Below, piece by piece: positions 52,994-62,851 of a stretch of DNA of 64,000 bases; the stretch's first letter is position 1, and the number at the start of each line of letters is the position of its first letter. The notes beneath the pieces were generated by a model. The model was not told the origin of the DNA, did no database searches, and saw only the letters and a list, made by a program, of their open reading frames with translations. Both the position numbers and the translations under genes were made by a program. This DNA comes from Bog-473 sp963741995 (GTDB lineage Bacteria > Actinomycetota > Acidimicrobiia > Acidimicrobiales > RAAP-2). Location: assembly GCA_963741995.1 (NCBI GenBank), contig CAVUKI010000010.1, positions 186,001 through 250,000 of the forward strand, written 5' to 3'.

Positions 52994-55597
52994 TCAGTCC
53001 CCGGACGCGGTCCCCGCGACCGGGTCGAGCGCGCCCTCGGACTTGAGGAGGAGGTCGGTACACTCGATGTTCAGCGGCCGACCGAGGTGGTATCCCTGGG
53101 CGAACCGGCAGCCCAGCGTCCGCAGCCCGTCTTCCTGGATTGCGTTCTCCACGCCCTCGCCGATCGTCTCGTAGCCGAGCGTGTGGGCCAGTTGCACCAT
53201 GGCGGCAGCCAATCCGTGCGAGTCGTCGACAGACCCCAGAATCTGCACGAAGGACTTGTCGATCTTCACGATATCGATCTGGAGCCGGTCGAGGTGGGAC
53301 ATGGAGGAATAGCCCGTCCCGAAGTCGTCGAGCGCGATGCGCACGCCGGTGGACCGCAGTTCGACCAGATTGCGCACCGTCGTCTCGTTGTCGGCCAGCA
53401 TCGCACTCTCGGTGATCTCCAAGATCAGCGATCGGGGAGCGAAGTGGCACTCCTCGACGTGTGTTGTGATCCGTTGGGCCAGGTCGGGGTCGACGAGCTG
53501 GCCTGGCGACAGATTGACGCTCATGACCAACCCGGGGCCCCAGAGGCCTTGCTCCTGCCAGTGGCGCGCCTGCATGCAGGCCGAACGGAGGACGAAAGCG
53601 TCGATCTCGCCGATGAGCCCGAGCTCCTCCGCCAGGGGCACGAACAGTCGCGGGTCGACGAGGCCGCCGACCGGGTGCGCCCACCGCACGAGTGCCTCGA
53701 AGCCGACGATCCGGCGCGTGGCGAGGTCGTAGATCGGCTGGTAATGCGTGAGGAGGTCACCATCGTGGATCGCCGCGCGCAATTCGCGCTCTTGCTCGAT
53801 GCGCGCCAGGACCGCGGCGTGCATCTCCTGCCGGTAGACCTCGAAGCGGTCCTTGCCGCTCTCCTTCGCCCTGTACATGGCAATGTCCGCGTTGCGCAGC
53901 AACTGCTCGCTGGTGATGCCCGGCTCGTCGAACGCGATGCCGATGCTGCCCGCCGAGGCGGAGGATCGTGTTGCCGGCGGGACGGCCACACGGAGAGATT
54001 CGAGAATCCGCTGGGCCAAGAGGGTGATGTCGTCACTGGACGACACGTCCTCGATGAGGATGGCGAACTCATCCCCCCCGAGACGTGCCGCCGTATCGAG
54101 TGGTCGGAGGCAGCCGGAGAGGTCTGCCGCCACCCGTTTGAGCAACTGGTCGCCCTCTCCGTGTCCCAGGCTGTCGTTCACCGTCTTGAAGTCGTCGAGG
54201 TCGATGAAGAGCACGGCCAGGTGGGAGCCGGTCAGGTCTATCCGGGCCAGCGCATGGTCGAGCCGATCTTGAAACAGCGCCTTGTTGGCCAGCCCGGTCA
54301 GGGAGTCGTGGAACGCCCGGTACTCGAGCTCGTCTTCCAAGCGGATGCGGTCAGTGACGTCACGGAAGCTCCAGACCCGTCCGACGATCGTGCCGTCCAC
54401 TGTCTGTGGCCTGGACGACAACTCGACGGCGCGCCCGTCCTTGAACTCGAGGGTGTCGAAACTCTCGTTCTCCGGCTTGTGCGTGAGCTCTCGGTATCGT
54501 GCGAAAAAGGTCTGCGGGTTGAGCAGCTGGTCGAGGACGAACGAGAGCTTGGAGGAGCCGTCACCCACTGCCACGAAGCTCGCAGCGATGCGCCAGATCT
54601 CGGAGAAGCGCCGGTTGAATCCGGTGATGGTCCCCTCGTTGTCCACGACGAGGATCCCATCGGCGGTCGAGTCGAGGGTGGCGGTGAGGAGCGAAAGGGT
54701 CTCGCTCAGCTGGTGCTCGGCGGCGACCTGTGCCGTCGCGTCGTGCGCCGAGATCACGAAGCCCTCCACGGTGGGGTCTTCGATGAGGTCGACGATGCTC
54801 AACTCGAAGGGGACCGAGGACCTCCCGTCATGGCGGAGGAGCTCGACCCTGATCGCCACCGGGTGGGCGGCCGTCGCGCCGCGCGCGGCCGCGGACAGCG
54901 CGGTCATGACCAGCCGGCGGTCCGTCTCGACCACGATGTCGGTGAGCGGACGCATCTCGATGAGCTCGGGATCGTGACCCAACAGTCGGGTGATCGCCCC
55001 GCTGGCGGATTCGAGGAGCCCCGTGGCGGATACCAGCATGATGACGGAGCCCACGTTGTGCACCAAGGACCTGAAGCGTGCCTCACGGCCTTGGGCCAGC
55101 TCGAAGCGCCGGCGTTTGGTCAGGTCGCGTAGACAGAGGAGCACGAGGTTCTTGCCCGAGAGCTTCAACGGGGTGCCGACAATCTCGACCAGGCGCCACC
55201 CCGTCACGGATTCGACGCGGATCTCGATGGGGTCGCCGACCTCCTTGTTCTGAATGGAGGTGAGGGAGCGAAGCACCAGCTCCTGGTCGTCCGGGTGCAC
55301 CAGGCTCAGGCCGGAGATGCCGACGGCATCGGCCAGCGACCGCCCGAACAGTTGCTGCGCGGACGCGTTGCCCCAGGCGACGTTGCCGTCCTCGTCGACG
55401 ATGACGACGCTGTCGGGCAGCTTCAACATGGCGCCCGCCAGCGAGGCAACGTCCTCCATCGACGGCGCGGTCTCTCCGGGTCGGGCGTCGCTCCCGGATT
55501 CGGGACCCGATTCGCTCGCCCCGGCACCGTCACTCGTGGACCCGCGCCGTCGTTCGCGCCCTTTCTCTCGCCAAGCCACATCTCTCTTGTCGGACAA
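52994..55597 (-). CDS. PAS-GGDEF-EAL cyclic-di-GMP signalling protein
   Basis: 867 residues. An N-terminal polar tail of about 45 residues is followed by three PAS domains to about 420 (e.g. LPDSVVIVDEDGNVAWGNAS; ATLDSTADGILVVDNEGTIT). The GGDEF domain has an intact active site (DTAARLGGDEFAILIEDV). The EAL domain is also intact (ALVRWAHPVGG, FEAL, LILEITESAML, IALDDFGTGYSS, KIDKSFVQ). Both synthesis and breakdown of cyclic di-GMP are possible. No transmembrane segment is seen, so it is a cytoplasmic sensor. It converges with the HAD gene and stands alone. Confidence 0.95.
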   Translation of the reverse strand: MSDKRDVAWREKGRERRRGSTSDGAGASESGPESGSDARPGETAPSMEDVASLAGAMLKLPDSVVIVDEDGNVAWGNASAQQLFGRSLADAVGISGLSLVHPDDQELVLRSLTSIQNKEVGDPIEIRVESVTGWRLVEIVGTPLKLSGKNLVLLCLRDLTKRRRFELAQGREARFRSLVHNVGSVIMLVSATGLLESASGAITRLLGHDPELIEMRPLTDIVVETDRRLVMTALSAAARGATAAHPVAIRVELLRHDGRSSVPFELSIVDLIEDPTVEGFVISAHDATAQVAAEHQLSETLSLLTATLDSTADGILVVDNEGTITGFNRRFSEIWRIAASFVAVGDGSSKLSFVLDQLLNPQTFFARYRELTHKPENESFDTLEFKDGRAVELSSRPQTVDGTIVGRVWSFRDVTDRIRLEDELEYRAFHDSLTGLANKALFQDRLDHALARIDLTGSHLAVLFIDLDDFKTVNDSLGHGEGDQLLKRVAADLSGCLRPLDTAARLGGDEFAILIEDVSSSDDITLLAQRILESLRVAVPPATRSSASAGSIGIAFDEPGITSEQLLRNADIAMYRAKESGKDRFEVYRQEMHAAVLARIEQERELRAAIHDGDLLTHYQPIYDLATRRIVGFEALVRWAHPVGGLVDPRLFVPLAEELGLIGEIDAFVLRSACMQARHWQEQGLWGPGLVMSVNLSPGQLVDPDLAQRITTHVEECHFAPRSLILEITESAMLADNETTVRNLVELRSTGVRIALDDFGTGYSSMSHLDRLQIDIVKIDKSFVQILGSVDDSHGLAAAMVQLAHTLGYETIGEGVENAIQEDGLRTLGCRFAQGYHLGRPLNIECTDLLLKSEGALDPVAGTASGD

Positions 55598-55666
55598 CTC
55601 CGGTTCCGGTCTCGGTTGCGATCTGGTTGCACAGGCACGCAGCAGACCAGTTACAGGTCACGAAGC

Positions 55667-56290
55667 TCAGGCGCTCGACCTGTCCGAACGGCCCGAGCGA
55701 ACCCCGTCGATGCGGACGAAGAGGTCGGCCAACGCGTCGACCAGCGTGTCCCTTTCCATCGCCAGCTGTCCGCGGTGCCAGGCCAGGCAGAGCTCGGTAA
55801 GGGTTCCGAGCTGTGCGTAAGCCGCCAGGCGAGCACGAAGGTCCGTCTGCGGGTCCGAGCCTGGCGGTGCCATCCCAGCGACCGCCACCTCAATGATCTG
55901 GTGCCGAAAAGGGCTGAGCGCGCCGCCGTGCGTCTCGGCGAGGAGCACCCGGGCCAGGCACTCGTCGTCCACCAAGGCGCCCACGAAGGCCTGGAGCCAG
56001 GCGTGGGGTGGCTCGCCGGGCCCGGCGGGCCGGAACGGATCGACACGCTCCGACATCACCGCGATGGCGTGGTCGACGACAGCGCTCTGGAGCTCGGCGA
56101 GGGTCGCGAAGCTCTCGTAGAAGTAGCGCTTGGTGAGACGCGCGGCGAGGCAGACGCGGCCGACGCCGAGCGCGCCGGCGCCCTGCGTTCCGGCGATCTC
56201 GAAGGCGGCCCCCACCAGCCGGTTCCGCCGATCGAGGCGGCGGTCGTCGGCACTGACCCCCTTGAATGGCATCGTCACCTGGTACTCCAT
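55667..56290 (-). CDS. TetR-family transcriptional regulator
   Basis: 207 residues. The helix-turn-helix lies at about residues 25-65: RRNRLVGAAFEIAGTQGAGA, RVCLAARLTKRYFYESFATL. The C-terminal ligand domain is helical (ARVLLAETHGGALSPFRHQI). It is divergent from the P450 gene across about 87 bases, and is therefore the likely repressor of the P450/quinone-oxidoreductase unit. The inducer is unknown. No frame problem, unlike the neighbouring genes. Confidence 0.9.
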   Translation of the reverse strand: MEYQVTMPFKGVSADDRRLDRRNRLVGAAFEIAGTQGAGALGVGRVCLAARLTKRYFYESFATLAELQSAVVDHAIAVMSERVDPFRPAGPGEPPHAWLQAFVGALVDDECLARVLLAETHGGALSPFRHQIIEVAVAGMAPPGSDPQTDLRARLAAYAQLGTLTELCLAWHRGQLAMERDTLVDALADLFVRIDGVRSGRSDRSSA

Positions 56291-56377
56291 CGCAGGGCCA
56301 GCCTAGTTGACACCGTTCGGTATCAAAGTCTACGGTCGGTGGCCCGGAGCCGGTGTCACGCAAGGAGGTCCGCCGCC

Positions 56378-57604
56378 GTGCCCTCGACGCCTGTGGATGC
56401 CCGCCTCGATCTGAGCGATCCCGACCTGTTGGCCGACCACCTGCCCCTCGACGAGTTCGCCTGGCTGCGCCGGAACCAACCCATCCGCTGGAACCCGCAG
56501 CCGTCGGTGGCGGCATACGGCGACGAGGGATTCTGGGCGCTGACCCGCCACGCCGACGTGACGGCGGTGACCCGGGGGCCCGGCTGGTCTGTCGAGGCCA
56601 GCTCGGCCTTCGTGCGGCGGCTGGACGAGTCCGATCCGACCGGCGAGTCCACCAAGAACCTCCTGCTCTGCATGGACCCGCCCCGGCACACCCGGGTGCG
56701 TCGGGTGGGGAACCGATGCTTCACTCCCCGCGCCCTGGCCGGCCTCGAGGACGACCTGCGCGAACGGGCGCACCGGATCGTGTGGGCGGCCACGCAGGAC
56801 GGCACGGGCGACTTCGTGATAGACGTGGCGCGCCATCTGCCCCTGCAGGCCATCGCCGGCCTCATGGGCATCCCGGACCACGATCGCCCGCAACTCTTCC
56901 GCTGGAGCGACCAGATGGCGGGCAGCGAGGATCCGGAATACGCCAACTCCGATCTCTCCGGTGTCGTCGAGATGTTCGCCTACGCCCATGCCGCGGCCGA
57001 GGCACGGGTCGAGGATGATCTCGGGGACGTCACCAGCCGGCTCGTCCAACCCGGCGCCGACGGCCAACGGCTGAGCAGTGAGGAGTTCGCCTTCTTCTTC
57101 ATGATCCTCGCCGTCGCCGGCAACGAGACCACGCGGCAGGCGATCACCCACGGCATGCTGGCGCTTTCTGCAGCATCCCGACCAGTGGGAACGATGGCGG
57201 CTCGAACGGCCCGCCACCGTGGTCGACGAGATCTTGCGCTGGGCGTCGCCCGCGGTGGTGCTGCAGCGCACCGCTACTCGAGGACACTGAGGTCGGCGGT
57301 CAGTTGGTGCGCAAGGGCGAGCGGGTGGGCCTGTACTTCGCCTCCGCCAACTTCGACGAGGAGGTCTTCGACGACCCGGGGCGGTTCGACATCGGCCGCA
57401 CGCCCAATCCCCACGTCACCTTCGGCGGCGGCGGCTCGCACTATTGCATCGGGGCCAACCTCTCCCGCCTCGAGCTGCAAGGTGATGTTCGACGTGATCG
57501 CCGACGAGCTGGCGGAGATCCGATTGCTGGGCCCGCCGCGTCGCCTCCGCTCGTCCTGGCTCAACGGGATCAAGCATCTGCCCGTCGACTACGGAGGCTC
57601 CTGA
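56378..57604 (+). pseudogene. Cytochrome P450, three frame breaks (possibly sequence errors)
   Basis: Starts at GTG 56378 with AAGGAGG nine bases upstream. The first frame gives FAWLRRNQPIRWNPQPSVAA, LLCMDPPRHTRVRRVGNRCF and the oxygen-binding helix AVAGNETTRQAITHGML. Extra single bases near 57166, 57281 and 57480 move the rest into other frames. The helix K ExxR-like region (VVDEILRWASPV), heme loop TFGGGGSHYCIGANLSRLEL and the ending LNGIKHLPVDYGG are all recoverable. The heme Cys is intact. The stop overlaps the next gene start by one base (TGATG). Probably a functional P450 in the organism. Confidence 0.87.
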
Positions 57605-58674
57605 TGACGGCGACCACAGCAACCGCATGGGTGGTCAGCCGGCTGGCGCGGCACCGACCGAGGCGCTGCGAGATCCAGCAGCGTGGAGATCGGCGAGCCC
57701 GGCGGCCAACCAGGTGCGGATCGACGTCGAGGCGTTCTGCCTGGACTTCAACGACATCGACACCATCCGCGGCCGGTACGGACTGCTGAAGTTCGAGCCT
57801 CCGTTCGTCATCGGGATGGCGGCGGCCGGCACGGTCGAGGCGGCCGGCCCGGGGTGTGAGGCCCTTCTCGGCCGGCGGGTCGTCGGCGTGGCCGCCGGGG
57901 TGCAGGGTGCCTACGCGTCAGTGGCGCTGCTCGACGGGGCGAGCGTCCAGCAGGTCCCCCGAGTGGCTCAGCGCAGCCGAGGCGATCGCGCATGTACTTC
58001 CCGTTCCTCCTCGGCTACCTGGCGCTGCGCGTCCGAGGACGGGTCGGCCCAGGCGACGTCGTCCTCGTCCACGCGGCGGCCGGAGGTGCCGGCTCGGCCG
58101 CCGTGCAGCTGGCCAAGGCGTTCGGCGCCACGGTGATCGCCACGGCGGGCACGGACGACAAGGTTGCCTTCTGCCGATCCCTGGGCGCCGACTACGCCGT
58201 GAACTACCGCAGCCGAGGACTTCGTCGCCTTCGTCGACGACGTGACCAACGGGCGGGGAGTCGACGTGGCCTTCGACACCGTCGGCGGGGCGGTGACGAC
58301 GGAGACGTTCCGGGTCATGGCGTTCAACGGCCGCCACCTGATCATCGGGTTCGCCTCCGGCATCGAAGAGGAGGAGCGACCGCTCCCGATCCAGCCGAGC
58401 ATCTACGGGAACTTCGACGTCGTCGGGCGTGTGCTTCGCCTTCGTCGACTCGCCCCGCACGACCCGCCCGTTCGGGATGAATTTCCTCTCCACCGGGCAG
58501 GGCGTCGACATCTGGGGCCGCATTCTGCACCTCGCCCGGGCCGGAACGATTCGCCCGGTGATCGGCCGGCAGATCGATTTCGCCGAAGTTCCCGCCGCGC
58601 TCGAGGCGCTCGAACGGCGTGAGACGACCGGTCGCACCGTGGTGCGGGCACCGTGGGTGCCCGGCGCTACGTGA
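57604..58674 (+). pseudogene. Quinone oxidoreductase (MDR family), multiple frame breaks
   Basis: A complete MDR protein can be read only by switching frames: VRIDVEAFCLDFNDIDTIRG, FEPPFVIGMAAAGTVEAAGP; EWLSAAEAIA; FLLGYLALRVRGRVGPGDVV, VHAAAGGAGSAAVQLAKAFG; TNGRGVDVAFDTVGGAVTTE; DFAEVPAALEALERRETTGR. Breaks occur at about 57650-57710 (several), 57960, 57991, 58213 and 58426; nearly all are one extra base. Both domains and all motifs are otherwise preserved, with no missing blocks, which argues for sequence error. Coupled to the P450 gene. Confidence 0.83.
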
Positions 58675-59155
58675 AGGCGTCGTCGGGAACCGTGGGACGG
58701 TGGTCGCCGGGGAGCCCGGGCATCGGATTGTCCCACCACAGTGTCTCCTCCACCCGATGGGAGATCCGCCAGCCTGCGGGTGTGCGGATGAGACGATCGT
58801 GGTAGGCGCCACCGACGACGAACAGCCAGGGCTTGCCGTCCACCACGGCTCCGTTGGGGTTGTAGAACGACGGAGTGCGAGGTTGCATCGTCCGCTCCCG
58901 CTGCGAGCGTCGCACGGCTCGGTTCACCACGAGGTGCTGCGTCCAGGTGAAGAAGGGGAGGACGGTGGCCAGCCAGTCGCCGACCTCGGCCAATGATCCC
59001 CGGATGCCGCCGGCGGAGCGGTAGTCGAGGACGGCGTCGGGGATGAAGACGGTACCGAGATCGTCCCAGCGTCGGGTATCGATGACGGTCGCGTACCGAA
59101 CGAGCAGGTCGTCGATCTCCCGCCGGTCCGTCAGGGAGCCCAACTCGTCGGTCAT
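58667..59155 (-). CDS. SnoaL-like (NTF2 fold) protein
   Basis: 162 residues from ATG 59155; the frame is open to 59284. Family pattern: LTDRREIDDLLVRYATVIDT, RRWDDLGTVFIPDAVLDYRS, then AYHDRLIRTPAGWRISHRVE. Intact, in contrast to the plus-strand genes around it. It overlaps the end of the quinone-oxidoreductase gene by eight bases, converging. Similar proteins often act in steroid or aromatic catabolism clusters, which suits the neighbours, but no activity is shown. Confidence 0.87.
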   Translation of the reverse strand: MTDELGSLTDRREIDDLLVRYATVIDTRRWDDLGTVFIPDAVLDYRSAGGIRGSLAEVGDWLATVLPFFTWTQHLVVNRAVRRSQRERTMQPRTPSFYNPNGAVVDGKPWLFVVGGAYHDRLIRTPAGWRISHRVEETLWWDNPMPGLPGDHRPTVPDDAFT

Positions 59156-59245
59156 GGGTCCGACGGTAACGCCGATCGGCTCTGTTCTCCATGCGTTTCG
59201 GTTCTCCGGCTGCGTGCGGTCGTCTGGCCTCGTTAGGGTCGCGCC

Positions 59246-60765
59246 ATGGCACGCGAGGTGGTGACCGGGTACTGCTGGCCGCAATCCGTCGGCGCGGGGG
59301 AGTCAGGTCGGCCTGCACCTGTCGTCGTCGGGCGGCCGGCCGGTGCGGGTCGAGGTGGCGCGGGTCGGCGCACAGCGGGAGGTCGTGTTCAGCTCTGACG
59401 CGGTCGCCGCCGGCGAGCACGAGACGCCGCAGGACGCCTCCTCGAAGGGATGTGGTTGGCCCGATGGCGTTGACGCTGGACGTCGAGCCGGACGTGGCGG
59501 TCGGGCTACTACGAGGTCGTCATGGAGATCGACGTGGGCGAAAAGGTCCGCCGCGACTACGCGTTCTTCGTCGTCCGTCCAGCTCCCGGGGCGCGCATCG
59601 TCGCTGGCGCTGGCGACCAATACGTGGCACGCCTACAACGACTTCGGCGGACCGAACCTCTACACCGGCGGCACCCACGTCGCCATGCAGCGGCCGATGG
59701 CGGCCGGGCTACCTGTACAAGCCGCCGGGCAAGGGCCGGCGCGTCACCGGCACCGGCGCGCCCGATCCGCAGAACGCCGCGCACGTCGGCTACATCCAGA
59801 TCAACCACCTCTCGGGCTACGCCGGGTCGGCGGGGTGGCCCGACTGGGAGCTGCCGTTCCTGCAGTGGGCCGAACGCGAGGGATTCGAGATCGGCGTGTG
59901 CACCAATGCCGATCTGGAGGAGCACCCCGAGGTGCTTGGACGGCGCCAGCCTGTACCTCTCGGTCGGTCACGACGAGTACTGGTCCAAGGGCATGCGTGA
60001 CACGGTCGAGGCGTTCATCGCCGGCGGCGGCAACGCGGCCTTCTTCTCGGGGAATACGTCGTTGTGGCAGGTACGGATCGAGGGGGACGATCACGACGTC
60101 ATGGTCGGCTACAAGGCCTTCTTCAAGAACGACCCTCTGCTGGGAACACCCAGAGAGGCGGAGGTGACGACGTTCTGGTCCGATGTCGTCGTCGCCCGTC
60201 CCGAGAACGACATGACCGGCGTCTCGTTCACCCGAGGGGGCTATCACCGCATCGGGCGCAACGTCACCGCCGGCCTCGGCGGCTACACCGTGCACCGCGC
60301 CGGGCACTGGATCTTCGACGGCACCGGCCTCGGCTACGGCGACGTGCTCGGCGCCCCGGCGACGGTCGTGGGCTACGAGTGCGACGGCTGCGTGTTCACC
60401 TACCGGGACGGGCTGCCGTACCCGACCGGCGAGGACGGCACGCCCTCGACCTTCGAGATCCTCGGCACGTGCCCGACCCAGCACTTCACCCGGGAGACGG
60501 CGCCCCGCCCGCCCCGGCCGGGCGAGCCGAGCGAGCTGGAGTACATCGCGTCGCGCGTGTTCGGCACCCGGGAGCCCGAGGCGATCGAGCGGATCCGTCA
60601 CGGCCACGCCGTGCTGGGCGCGTACACGAACGAGGCCGGTGCGACGGTGATCACCTCGGGGTCGACCGACTGGGCGCACGGTCTGGCGGGGCGCGACCCG
60701 CAGATCGAACAGATCACCCGGAACGTGCTGTCCCGATTGGGTTCGCACGCCCCCCCGGCGCGGCG
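59246..60765 (+). pseudogene. N,N-dimethylformamidase beta-subunit-like protein, multiple frame breaks
   Basis: Begins at ATG 59246 (MAREVVTGYCWPQSVGAGE). By switching frames one reads VEVARVGAQREVVFSSDAVA, WRSGYYEVVMEIDVGEKVRR, TNTWHAYNDFGGPNLYTGGT, LYLSVGHDEYWSKGMRDTVE, then an uninterrupted stretch to AHGLAGRDPQIEQITRNVL. This matches the dimethylformamidase beta-like family, amidohydrolase-related proteins. Extra single bases occur at 59303, 59464, 59494, 59602, about 59707 and about 59937; after that 800 bases are clean. The 3' end near 60765 is uncertain because the frame stays open past the convergent hyuA end. Confidence 0.78.
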
Positions 60766-60766
60766 G

Positions 60767-62851
60767 TCAGGCCGGGGCGACCTCGATGAGGACGTCTCCG
60801 TTGGGCTGCATGCGAGCGACATCGTCGGAGGCGAGCACAATGGTGGTGAACCGGCTCTGCACGAGCGCGGGACCCTCCACGGGGGCGCCGGGGCGGAGCG
60901 CGTCGCCGTCGTAGACGGGGACGTTGTCGTGCCATGCGTCACCGGTGAAGACACGGCGCCGACCGATCGGCTCCAGGACCGAGGACTCGTCGAGGACCAG
61001 CTCCGCGGGCTGATCGACCAGCCCGGTGGCCAGCAACCTGACGCCGCGGACGACCGGTTCCTGCGATCGGGCCTCAATCAGCCGGGCCTCCTCGTTGCGG
61101 CGGTGGAACTCGCTCACGGCGGCTTCGAGCGCGTCCTGGCCGATGGGGCTCCCGACAGCCTTGTCGAGAGGGATGGCGACATCGAATGTCTGTCCCGGGT
61201 ACACCAGGTTGATCCGCCATTCGAAGACGCGGCGCTCCGGCGGGATGCCCGCGGCCGCCAGGGCGTCCTGTGCGGAGGCAAAGAGCTCCTCGGCCAACTG
61301 GCTGAGCGTCTCGAGGTTGATCGCCCGCCAGTCGCCCTGCAGCGTGCGGGCCTCGTCGATGACGTGGTTGGCGGTGAGCAGGCCGAGGGCCGAGAACGCC
61401 GGCGCGGCGCGGGGGATGAGGACGCGGTGCATGCCGAGCAGCGCGGCATGCCGGGCGGCGTGCACGGCACCCATGCCGCCGAAGGCGACCAGGTCGAGCT
61501 CGCGCGGATCGACGCCGGCCAGGGAAAGGATCCGCCGGACGGCATCGCACATGTGCGCATCGATGATGGCCACGGTGGCCACCGCGGCCCCCTCCGCGTC
61601 GAGCCCCAGCGGTTTGCCGACGCTCGCCAGCGCCTGGCGCGCCCCGTCGAGGTCGAGATCGAGGCGCCCGCTCCAGAACGCGGCGGGGTCGAGGCGGCCC
61701 AGGACCAGGTCGGCATCGGTCACGGTGGGCTCGGTTCCTCCCCGCCGGTAGCACACCGGGCCCGGGATGCTGCCGGCCGATTCGGGCCCCACGGTGAGCG
61801 TGCCGGCGCGGTTGCGGCTGAGCGACCCGCCGCCCGCACCGATGGAGTGCACGTCGACCATCGGAAGGGCGATGCAGTAGCGGTGCCGCCAGTTCCAGTC
61901 CGTCTTCACCTCCGGCCTGCCGTCACGGATCAGGCAGACGTCGAAGCTCGTGCCGCCCATGTCGACGCTGACGACGTCACCGAGTCCCGCCGCGGCAGAA
62001 GCTCGTGCCGCCGCGACCACGCCGCCCGTCGGTCCTGAGCTGATGGTGGCGAGGGGTCGCGTCTTGGTCGCCCGTGGGGTGGCCACCCCGCCGGAGCTGG
62101 TGGCGAGGAGCAGCTCCTCTTCGAACCCGGCCTCCTGCAGACGCAACTCCAGGCGGTCCAGGTAGCGGACGATGGGCGGTCCCACGAATGCGTTGACCAG
62201 GGTGGTGGACGTCCGTTCGAACTCGGGCGGCTTGGGCCAGACTTCGTGGGACAGCGAGACGAGCTCGACGTCGGGATACTCATGGAGAATGATCTCCCGG
62301 GCCCGGCGCTCGTGGCTCGGGTTCAGGTAGCTGTGCAAGAAGCACACGGCGATCGAGGTGACGCCGAACGCCCGGAGCCGTGCCGTCGCCTTGCGTACGC
62401 CCTCCTCGTCGAGCTCCCGGTCGACCGTCCCCTCGCTCGTGACGCGCTCGTCGATCTCGAGTCGCACCCGACGGCGGGCGATGGGCTCCGGGGCCGGGTA
62501 GCTGGGGTCCCAGATGTCCTCCTTGTAGCAGCGCCGCATCTCGATCTCGTCGCGGAATCCCTCGGTGACCAACAGGCCGGTCGGGGCTCCCGTCATCTGA
62601 ATCATGCTGTTGTCCGCCGCGGTGGTGCCGTGCACGATCGACGCGGACTGGCTCAGCAGCGCGGTGACATCGGCCAGGTTCTCCGCTTCGGCCAGGCGGG
62701 CGATGCCGGCCAGCACGCCATCGGACTGGTCATCGGGCGTCGTCGGGGTCTTCTCCAGCAGGATCGAGCCGTTGGGGCGCAGCAGGACGCAGTCGGTGAA
62801 GGTGCCTCCGACATCGACGCCGATCCGATAGCGGTGACGTTCGCTGCTCAC
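60767..62851 (-). CDS. hyuA: Hydantoinase/oxoprolinase subunit A
   Basis: 694 residues from GTG 62851. The ASKHA-type ATPase motifs are visible: RIGVDVGGTFTDCVLLRPNG at the N-terminus, VHGTTAADNSMIQ, and VVSVDMGGTSFDVCLIRDGR in the second half. The C-terminal domain (RRVFEWRINLVYPGQTFDVA) is typical. Together with subunit B it forms an ATP-dependent enzyme that opens hydantoin, oxoproline, acetone-type or N-methylhydantoin substrates. Its start overlaps the end of hyuB (GTGA), so the pair is translationally coupled. The longer open frame upstream is hyuB in another phase. Confidence 0.95.
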   Translation of the reverse strand: MSSERHRYRIGVDVGGTFTDCVLLRPNGSILLEKTPTTPDDQSDGVLAGIARLAEAENLADVTALLSQSASIVHGTTAADNSMIQMTGAPTGLLVTEGFRDEIEMRRCYKEDIWDPSYPAPEPIARRRVRLEIDERVTSEGTVDRELDEEGVRKATARLRAFGVTSIAVCFLHSYLNPSHERRAREIILHEYPDVELVSLSHEVWPKPPEFERTSTTLVNAFVGPPIVRYLDRLELRLQEAGFEEELLLATSSGGVATPRATKTRPLATISSGPTGGVVAAARASAAAGLGDVVSVDMGGTSFDVCLIRDGRPEVKTDWNWRHRYCIALPMVDVHSIGAGGGSLSRNRAGTLTVGPESAGSIPGPVCYRRGGTEPTVTDADLVLGRLDPAAFWSGRLDLDLDGARQALASVGKPLGLDAEGAAVATVAIIDAHMCDAVRRILSLAGVDPRELDLVAFGGMGAVHAARHAALLGMHRVLIPRAAPAFSALGLLTANHVIDEARTLQGDWRAINLETLSQLAEELFASAQDALAAAGIPPERRVFEWRINLVYPGQTFDVAIPLDKAVGSPIGQDALEAAVSEFHRRNEEARLIEARSQEPVVRGVRLLATGLVDQPAELVLDESSVLEPIGRRRVFTGDAWHDNVPVYDGDALRPGAPVEGPALVQSRFTTIVLASDDVARMQPNGDVLIEVAPA

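Noticed and set aside
52451..55132. 893-codon open frame opposite the GGDEF/EAL gene
   Set aside because: Shadow frame; the minus-strand gene has intact PAS, GGDEF and EAL motifs and accounts for the region.
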